From Aurifilum marmelostoma (lineage: Eukaryota; Ascomycota; Sordariomycetes; Diaporthales; Cryphonectriaceae), in the NCBI GenBank assembly GCA_027559495.1, contig JAMXSV010000023.1:1798001-1862000 (forward strand): a stretch of DNA of 64,000 nucleotides, read 5' to 3'. Within the stretch, counting starts at the first letter, position 1. Each line of letters opens with the position of its first letter. Below, piece by piece: positions 56,241 to 64,000 of the stretch. The notes beneath the pieces are model-generated. The model was given only the letters and a program-made list of their open reading frames with translations, was not told the origin of the DNA and ran no database searches. A program made the translations under genes and the position numbers.

Positions 56241-56558
56241 TTGATGAGGAGCGGGGTGAGTGGTTTTGAAACGCGAATGAAGATCAGGACAAGGTTTCTG
56301 TGGTTGTGAGAGGTGAGATTGTCCAAGGAAACATTGTTGTTTGTTGATAAGGTTTAATTCATACTATTTTGTATTTAACTGCGTGTTCAACGATACACTA
56401 CATAATGTTTAATCTCATCACGCACCGTATCTCCAGTCATACTCTATTACATGTCCACGTAGACACTGCCACGACCCTCTTCTCATCATCTATTCAAGCC
56501 CCTTAACTTCACACCGTACGGTTGTTGGCCAGGGCGACAGGACTAGACTGTTCGCATG
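56241..56558. other. Short convergent intergenic region
   Basis: 318 bp between two convergent genes; AT-rich, no gene seen. Confidence 0.6.
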
Positions 56559-57299
56559 TCAGCTCCATCGGCAGATCCAAGTGTCGTGGTCGGAGGCGCT
56601 CGTTGGCGGCCCAGAACAGCGGGTGGGACAGCAGTGGCGGCAACGTTCAGCGGGGTGTTGATGCGTACCAAGTTTCTTGTCATCATCACCGCTGTGACTA
56701 CCGTTGGCGTCAGTAAAGATCGGGCCCTTGGGAGAGCCCTGATTCTGCTCCTGCGGGCACTTCGAGCCCCTGCCGTGATGAAGCTTGGAATTCTGCTCGA
56801 CGCCAGCCTGAGCATGCGTCCAGCTCTCGACCTTCTCGTCCACTTCTATGCCGTGGTATCCATTCAGAGGCTCCATCTCTGTATCATTGTAGGGGTTGCT
56901 GCCGTTGTTATTATTGTTCTCTGCGCGAGATCCAGGGCCAGGCTTTGGAGCGGACAGGACGTCCAGCCAGGCCCCCATGGCCGCACGCTTCTTGGCGATG
57001 CGCTCGTTGCGCTCCTTGATGCGCTGGCGCTCCTCCTCGGTCTTGGGCATACGACGGAGGCGATCGATCTCGAGCAGTCTCATGAGCTCTTCGCCGCTGT
57101 TGACCTGCCGGGCTGCCTGGGTGAAGTCGGTGGTGTCGATCTCCATCAATCGGTCCACCTCACACGCTCGCGAGGCGATGAGGACGACGACGCCGACGAG
57201 GGCGATGACGACGACGGTGCACAGGATCATCATGGCAAGGGACCAGTCGGCGGGAGTCTGGTCAGTGTTGGGATGGGAAGGATTGATGGGTATGATCAT
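56559..57299 (-). CDS. Small single-pass membrane protein, unknown function
   Basis: 246 aa from the Met at 57299 (MIIPINPSHPNTDQTPADW). The same frame extends upstream to 57482, but that part is Ser/Phe-rich, resembles a 5' UTR translation, and would put another hydrophobic segment before the helix. One transmembrane helix lies at about 20-43 (LAMMILCTVVVIALVGVVVLIAS), followed by a highly charged cytosolic coil (EEERQRIKERNERIAKKRAAM) and a disordered Asn-rich tail. The last 30 residues (ERCRHCCPTRC...) look less natural. An unseen intron with donor GTACGC near 56670 could change the end. No family recognised. Confidence 0.5.
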   Translation of the reverse strand: MIIPINPSHPNTDQTPADWSLAMMILCTVVVIALVGVVVLIASRACEVDRLMEIDTTDFTQAARQVNSGEELMRLLEIDRLRRMPKTEEERQRIKERNERIAKKRAAMGAWLDVLSAPKPGPGSRAENNNNNGSNPYNDTEMEPLNGYHGIEVDEKVESWTHAQAGVEQNSKLHHGRGSKCPQEQNQGSPKGPIFTDANGSHSGDDDKKLGTHQHPAERCRHCCPTRCSGPPTSASDHDTWICRWS

Positions 57300-59376
57300 G
57301 GTTGCTGTTGATGGGAGCAGCGATGACCGTTTGAGGGTGAGTTTGAAAGACAGGATAGATGATATGATATCAAGGTGCAAGACGAAAACTGCAATGAAAT
57401 CTGGAGACAAAGAGAGGGAGAAAGAAGGACTGGGCCAGTTTGGGAAGACACGGTCAATAAATACCTGATGGAACTTGGGCACGGAGACAGCTGGACTGAG
57501 CGCTCTCAGGCAAGAACAGCCTCAGTAAGAGAATGAGTGTGTGATTACAAAAGACAATTAAGAGACATACACTCTATCCACTTCAATGGCTCTGCAGAAT
57601 GCGCCGTTAGCCTTGTTCGGATAGACAACCTGGCGATCCGTGTACAACTGGGCGGTGATCACGGCAGCCCGCCTTTGAGTAAACGGCTTCCTGCATGCAG
57701 ACAAAATCTGAGGCGGATGCCATGGGCCACTCATATCAGAATATGCATGTGAAGAGGAAGAATAGGATGGAAAAGCCTAGAGATTGGGAAGAGGGGGCAA
57801 GGAAGAAAAAAAAGGCAAGAAAAACAACTCTAGCACTACTGTGCGTAGGTGCAATCACTGCATGCAATCCGCTTGGCTGGCTGCCGTTTGAGGGGCTGAG
57901 CCCGCGTGCCTGCATGTGAACAATTTTTTTCCCTTTCTTTCTTCCTTCTGTATGAACAGTTACTGGATGACTCACGGAACCAGAAGCACGGTTCGCCAAC
58001 TTCTGGTTGTCATTGGCCGTGATGAGAGGCGACGTCCGCTCCTTGTGATAATACTAGCAGAAAGTGCATTCTGCACTGCTCGTGCGGAGACAGTCAGTGA
58101 TTCCGACAGCAGACCAATAAGTTTGAAACAGAAGCAAAAGCAGAAGGTCGGGAGACTATATTCCTGTCACGTCGCGATTGGGCAGAGGAGACAGCCACAT
58201 CGCAACGTAAATGCACATCCTATACTTTATTCGGAAACCGTCTCGTAATCGATAAGCAGATGAGTGTATATCTATATACAGCATGCCCATGATTATCCCA
58301 GGGCCAGAGCTGAGAACGGAAGACGCTGGAAGTACGTCAGCAGGTCCGCAAACAAGGTGTGTTTTGAAACCGCTATAGCCTTGAGGATTTACAATCTGGG
58401 TGTGAAGAGGCGTCAGTGGCTTCGATTCGCAAAGTTCTCGCTACTATTAAGACGGCTTCGAGGCAGCTCTTGCATAATATGGTCGATCGATGTATTTTCT
58501 AGCTGTGACCTACTGGGCCCCAAGACGAGCAATGTGCGAACTTGCATAGCGATGAATAAGACACAAAGATTCCTCGAGAACGTAGTTTCGCCTCGCACCT
58601 TCTGAGGATGCCAGCGACTTGTTCCGGCCATGCAGAGAGAGTAAAGTGCGAGACTCTGAAGCATCCTGGCGAGTTTGCCATGCGACACCACTACGGCACG
58701 ATCACAGCCTCACAGCAAACAATTTCTATGGACTGAATGGCTAGCTGTTCTGTAAGGCTTGCTCTGCCCGTGGCCGTGCAGCCGGTGACCCCACAGTTGG
58801 GCTGACCTGCTGATGGCGCAGCACACGGGCAGTGAATTCTACCGAGCCATACACCGCGGGTTGTCACCTAGAGTAGCCTATTTATGCAGTCAATAGGACA
58901 AGTCCTCCTTTAGAGGTCAGGGGGCGTTTATTCCCACCCCCTCCCACGCCACCGCCCCCTCATTTGATATGTGGCTTACGCACAGGCGGCAAGGGCTATG
59001 CAGGAGATGGGTGCCCAAGCATTTGGCTGTCCAAACTAACATCTCTTCGTCTCCGTGGCCCTTGGGTCTCAATAGACCCCGCTTGTGTTGGCTTTATCTG
59101 CGACATCTATCGACACGCCTGGTGGTTCTTCAGTCTGGGATGTACGACTATCGTCCTCAGCGTCAAAATTGAATCTACAGCAGACGCAAGCCGTCCTTGC
59201 CTCATTAAATTGCTACGTGAGTCGTGGATGGGCGACCAGTCGACAAGCTACAGAGTGAGGTTATCACCCAAAGGTCTGAACGTCTTTACCCTGCAATACT
59301 TACCTTCTTTTGGCGCTCATCGATGCTGACAAGCCATGGATAGCCTTGAGATTTTGAAGGCTGCCGTCACTACGAC
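57300..59376. other. Intergenic region
   Basis: About 2 kb with no convincing gene. Includes the probable 5' UTR of the minus-strand membrane protein (57300-57480). A 121-codon plus frame at 58964-59329 has no codon bias or domain. Confidence 0.5.
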
Positions 59377-60124
59377 ATGGACAGAAGTAGCACCAAAAGA
59401 CCGCGATGGACGATCTCGGAGGACTGCACAGACGATCGTAAAGTCATCAAGAAGCGTTGTTCGGCCTTCCACAAGACCTACACGCCGTCTCCGTTGAGAC
59501 CAGGGAAGCCGGTATCCGGTATTGTGTTCTCTGCATCGCGGACTGCTCACGCTTCGCATGGCGATATAGCTAGAAAGCAGACCACTCCAGGCCCCGAGTC
59601 TCCTGTAAAGAAGGGAGCGAAATCTATCTTTAGAAGGAGGACAACTCATTCGCCCCACTTTCACACTGACAATCCGGCTGCTCCCAAGGCGTCGTACGCC
59701 ATTAAGGACAACTGGTACATTGATTCTGATGACCACAACTATATCACCACGGCAACCTCATCCTCGCCGTTAACCCCGGCGGCTGTGTCCCCAAAGACAC
59801 ACGACCTATATATGCAGAGGTTGCAGGCTCTTAACGATCAGCGCCCTGGCGCAACACAACCGTCACTGCCGTCGACATCGTCACAAAAAAGCCCCCCAAG
59901 CCTCGCCGAACATTCAATCTAAACCCAAAACGAAGGCTGGGCACGATTGGACTCAGGATCCTCGCCTGTTGATCATAGAACCCATCAGCACGAGTACTCG
60001 CCAGATCATCTCTCCCGAGGGTGCCGTTCTGAATTTTCATGGCACAGGTGACGCCAATGACTTCCCGTCGTTCCTCCAACTAGGGTGCATTAGTGGCCGT
60101 GGCCGGCAGATTCTAACAACTTGA
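59377..60124 (+). pseudogene. Unknown gene, apparently frame-disrupted
   Basis: The first frame, 59377-59922, encodes 181 aa from MDRSSTKRPRWTISEDC; it is basic, Ser/Pro/Thr-rich and looks disordered, with motifs such as KKGAKSIFRRRTTHSPHF. It stops soon after an A6-G-C6 stretch at about 59884-59896. Just past that stretch a different plus frame stays open to 60124 and reads naturally, for example HDWTQDPRLLIIEPIS, EGAVLNFHGTGDANDF and FLQLGCISGRGRQ. A single indel in the homopolymer would join the two into about 248 aa. No good GT-AG intron explains the change. It may be a recent pseudogene or an assembly error. Family unknown. Confidence 0.4.
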
Positions 60125-60692
60125 ATGCGTTATTGGAAGGCCAACCAGCGCTCTGGTAGGCAGCAAATAGTCCCTCGTCGGAACAAAACCTTGTTACTAG
60201 AGGTGCATAACCATTTACTAATCCTAGCCAATGTTAAGGGTACACCGTGACTTTTGGGCATGGGTCTACAGGTATCAAGACAGAGCATGATACCTCATCT
60301 GTGACAGTCATCCAGACTGCGGACATTGCGGATGTGGGGATTGTGTTCTTTCATACAAGACACTTGAAACAGTCGCCGTGAGGATGAAGGGATAGATGGT
60401 AATCTGTATAGAGGGTGGTCTTTCAGGGATCTGGCACTCGGTGACGGCTCTAGGGATTATCTAGAAAGAGAAGCAACTTCAAGAATAATTCCTTGGTGAG
60501 TGAGATTCCTCTAGCAAGATAATACAGCATGACAAAGACGCCTCTTGGAAGCAGTGGCATTGAAATGGTGTCATGCGCTGACCGCGCTTCAATCAAGACA
60601 ATAGATCGTACAGAAGAACAATGCAAGGCCCCTTCTCGATATTAGATATTCCAGTCTCAATGCACCAGCAGCTAATTTGACCACATATGAAA
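60125..60692. other. Intergenic region downstream of the WSC gene
   Basis: About 570 bp with no gene seen; probably includes the 3' UTR of the minus-strand WSC protein. Confidence 0.6.
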
Positions 60693-63600
60693 TTACACAT
60701 AAACAGCCAGTCTAGACGGACCAGCACAGAACTCGGTCGTGTTCCCCGAGCACATCCACCCCTCACAATCTGCCGCGTGCACACTGAAGCTCTCAGGGGG
60801 CACGACACTACCACAGTAACATTCCGTGCCAGCCTCGACGCCGCTGACGGCGAACCCTCGGGCCCCGCAGCCGCTGATGCAGTTCTCGACCGTCATGTTC
60901 TTGGTCGAGGTGAAGGTGTAGGATGAAAGAGTGCGATTGTTAGTCTGGCTGTCCTTGAAACAGCCCTGGAAAGTGTGCATGGTCTTGCCTCCGTCGAGGG
61001 ATGTGGAGTTGACTATGACTGGTGGGGTCTGTGTTGTTGACTGGTAGATGCTGAGACGTGCTGAGCCTCCGCAGGTCTGAGAGGAGGCACCTGCACAGGC
61101 TGTATTGCAGGCTGTCTCGTCGGTGGTGGAGTTGTCTTTGATGATTGGGCCGCAGTGGCACTGTGTGCCGTATTCACTAAACACACGTTATAGAAGGGCG
61201 TATCAGTAAAAGAAGCACCGAAAGGTGGCGACAGAAAAGAAAAAAATGCGGGTTATGGATTGGAATGAGCTTACAGCCCAGCGTAGGGATACTGGTTGTT
61301 TCCGCAGTGTGTCGTGCACATTGCTACAGTCATGCCGCTGTTTACAAGAGATGGCCCTTGCAGAGTCCGGCCAGTCGAGTTGTCGCTGACACAACCGACA
61401 TAGGACCATCCAGCTGGTGCTGAAGAAGCCTCTGAGGCTGTTGATTCGGTCGCAGTTGGAGCAGAGGATGTGGATGAGCTGAATGACACAAGCGTGTCCG
61501 CCTTTGTGGTTGCTGTCACTACTGTTGAGCTCTTTATAGCCGAGTTTAAAGAGGTGATACTCGTTGATGACTTGATGGAAGTCACCGAGACGACTGGACG
61601 CCCCGTAATTGAAGTCGGCAATGTGGTTCCTATCGATGGTGATGATGATGCTGACGACAATTCAGACGAAGTAGTGATACTGGCTTCCGAATCAATCGAT
61701 ATCACAGGGCGGCCAGTAATGACCGAAGCCGTTTCCCCTCCTGATGGACTAGATCCAGCTGCCAGCGACAAGCTACTAATCTTTGCCGCCATCGCCGCCG
61801 CAGACGAAGTGATAACAGCACTCGAAGACGAGCCCGGCACCTCAGCAGACGCGGAACCCAACAGCCTTGCGCCCCACACGCCGTCGTTCACCACGCCGGC
61901 CACCAGGCTGTCCTTCATGTAGTTGGGATTATTGATACCCGGCAGCCAGGACAGCGCAACACAGCCTGTGGTGGTCGAGCAGGCCTCGCACGCTGCGGCG
62001 TAGGAACTCACGTAGTCGACTGCGAAGTCGCCGCCGGCGCGGTCGAGGTAGCATTCGAGCATAAATGTGGCCCCGTTCAGGGCGGTGTAAACTGTACCGT
62101 TGCTGGTGGGACAGGAGATGGAGGCTGTTGGTGCGGGTGCAGAAGATGAGGATGATGATGAGGATGTGATTTTTGTTGAGATGGAGGAGGTCTGAGACGA
62201 TGATATCTTGGACGACATCGACAAGGAGGAAGTCGAGCTGGTCGTAACACTGGTAGAGGACGACGAGGATGATGATTCCGTCTTATTTGTCCCGTCCAGC
62301 GCATAAAGAGAAAGACGAGCAGAGCCACCACAGTATTCCGCTTGACTGCCAGCACAAACCATGGCACACCCGCTTGTCTGATTCTTACCAGAGATGCCAG
62401 TCCCAGACTCAACGTTGATCGTATCTCCACAGTAACACTCGTCACTGTACTCGGTGCCAAAGTAGGTGAAGCCCTCACAAGCAGCAGCACACGTCTCGAG
62501 CGAAGTCGAAGCGCCGAGGCCTGGTGCGGACCCGGTAAGAGCTCGGGCAGCTGCGTCGTCGCCGTAGCAGCCCAGGAAATAATAGTCGCCAACAGTAGCT
62601 GGCTGGGTGGGGCCCGAATATCCCGGGGCCAGAGTGCCGTTGTTTGGGAAATAAGCAGTCACATCGTACCAGATGGAAATGTAGCCACCGACACCACCAC
62701 AATACTGGCTTGCATCGCCAGCACAGGCATACCCCTCACAGTTGGCGTCTGTGGCGAGCAGAGAAGATGGAGGGATAGAGTCTCCCCAGTAGCATTCGTC
62801 GGCATACTCCACGCCAGCAAAGGCCACTGTCTTTGCATATGCCTCGTCCTGGCAGAAGCCAATCGAGTTGTTGGCCGACACAGCCCCCGAGGACTCGATC
62901 CGCGAGGCTGTGCTGTCGAGATAGCAGCCCAGGTACCGGAACCGAGCCGACCCATCCCTCAGCTCTGGGCCGACCTGCGCTGCTTGAGTGGTGCCCGTAA
63001 AATTCACCACATGGATGCCCCACGTGAGGTCGTTGAAGTTGAGCGTCCAGGCACCGGAATATGTCGTGGCGGGAGCGTTGACCTGGGCGGCTGGGGGCTC
63101 AAAGTAAATTGTCCCCGTGGCATTCCCACCCGGGGCGATCTCAAGGCCCTCTGCCAGGTCGCCTTCTGGGTTGGTGGCGCCCAGGTACGTGCCCTCTGGA
63201 GGCTTGGATTTTGTGACGATGAGGTCGGACCCGCCTGTGTTTTGGACCAGGAGAGTGATGGTCTGATCTTGACCGCCTGGTCCTGTGCCGAAGCTGACAA
63301 TGTACTCCCAGTCCTCGTCGGTGTCGGGCGAGTTGGGGATCAGGGTCCAGCCTCCTTCGTTGTCAGAGAAGTATACTTTTGCAACAGGCTGTGAGTCGGC
63401 AGAGGCGTCGAGGGTTACATAGACCATTCCTGCATTGGTCCAGATGCAGAGGATGGTGAAGTAACTTCCGACAATGTTGGTGTTGAACTCGACCAGGATG
63501 GTGAGAGAGGTCCCGGCTGCGATGCTGGACCCTAATGCAGGCAGCTCGGTCGTGGTGAAGTATCCGTTGCTGTCCAGCACGGACCCATTGTTCGTCGTGG

Positions 63601-64000
63601 TAAGGTTGGTGAATATTGTGTCGTCGTCCGAGGGATCAGTGTTGGTATACGCATAACCTAGAATTTCCAGACTGGTCTCGCCCAGATTTGACAGCACGAA
63701 AGTGTTGTCTGAGGCACCACTAGAGACGGGCCCGCTCGAGGTGTTGGTCACGACTACGGCACTGAAGTCGACTTGTAGGGGATTCACAGATGGATAGGCG
63801 CCTCCAGTAATGGCGTCTCCCGTCAGGGAAATACTCTGTGTGCTTGCATATTCGGCGACGTTGTTGTCCAGAGTGATGGTGACAGCTGCGGACTTGGACC
63901 CTGGCGTGAGTTTCGTTGTGTTTCCGCTGCCAGTGGCGGTAGTAGAATAGCCTGTCAGGTTGAAAACCACATCTAGGGTAAAAGTCTGACCAGCAGCCAG
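60693..64000 (-). CDS. Multi-WSC-domain secreted protein (5' end outside the window)
   Basis: Two visible exons, >64000-61275 and 61176-60693, at least 1069 aa; the frame is open to the right edge, so start and signal peptide are missing. The intron is 99 bp (GTAAGC...TTTAG), phase 2, and splits WSC domain 3 (YPYAGL|EYGTQCHCG). Order from the visible N-terminus: about 340 residues of beta-rich repeats resembling choice-of-anchor or Ig-like modules (NTGGSDLIVTKSKPPEGTYL...); WSC1 (RYLGCYLDSTASR); WSC2 (YYFLGCYGDD); a Ser-rich linker; a cysteine-paired PAN/apple-like segment (CYLDRAGGDFAVDYVSSYAA); another Ser/Thr linker; WSC3 (WSYVGCVSDNSTGR); WSC4 (HTFQGCFKDSQ). It ends RLAVYV with no transmembrane helix or GPI signal. 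WSC domains bind glucan or related glycans; a secreted wall-binding role is likely. Confidence 0.88.

Overview
The window is nuclear DNA of a filamentous ascomycete (Pezizomycotina), most likely a Sordariomycete. Genes are split by short introns (about 60-185 bp) with GTNNGT donors and mostly YAG acceptors. The gene families present (Zn2Cys6 regulator, CFEM and WSC proteins, SAT4/PTH11-type rhodopsin-domain protein, fungal RNA-dependent RNA polymerase, F-box/WD40 protein with a poly-Q tail) are typical of that group. Coding regions are GC-rich. Intergenic DNA is full of long A/T and G/C homopolymers, dinucleotide repeats and one-sided purine or pyrimidine tracts. No tRNA, rRNA, CRISPR array or intact transposon was recognised.

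Layout: 0.7-3.2 kb (-) Myb/SANT-like nuclear protein with a poly-Asp tail; 3.2-12.2 kb gene desert with one relic coding island at 10.0-10.7 kb; 12.2-15.2 kb (-) F-box/WD40 ubiquitin-ligase receptor of the FWD-1 type; 15.2-21.4 kb second desert; 21.4-23.9 kb (+) secreted GH3 beta-glucosidase; 24.9-25.9 kb (+) GPI-anchored GH128/Asl1-like protein; 27.8-29.3 kb (+) rhodopsin-domain membrane protein; 30.0-31.7 kb (+) ERG24 sterol C-14 reductase; 32.9-34.2 kb (+) ATG27; 34.5-36.7 kb (-) secreted six-hairpin (MGH1-like) glycosidase; 38.3-41.3 kb (-) second, five-exon GH3 beta-glucosidase; 44.6-47.5 kb (-) Zn2Cys6 transcription factor; 49.5-53.6 kb (+) RNA-dependent RNA polymerase; 54.6-55.1 kb (+) secreted CFEM protein; 55.8-56.2 kb (+) unknown 130-aa protein; 56.6-57.3 kb (-) small single-pass membrane protein; 59.4-60.1 kb (+) unknown, apparently frame-disrupted gene; 60.7 kb to the right edge (-) multi-WSC secreted protein, 5' end outside the window.

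Functional themes: (i) extracellular and wall carbohydrate work (two GH3 enzymes, GH128, six-hairpin hydrolase, WSC lectin-like protein) spread over 21-64 kb among housekeeping membrane genes (ERG24, ATG27); (ii) regulation (Myb-like factor, FWD-1-type F-box protein, Zn2Cys6 factor); (iii) RNA silencing (RdRP with intact DYDGD). The exon models below were built by eye from reading frame, splice consensus and protein continuity. They were not tested against transcripts.
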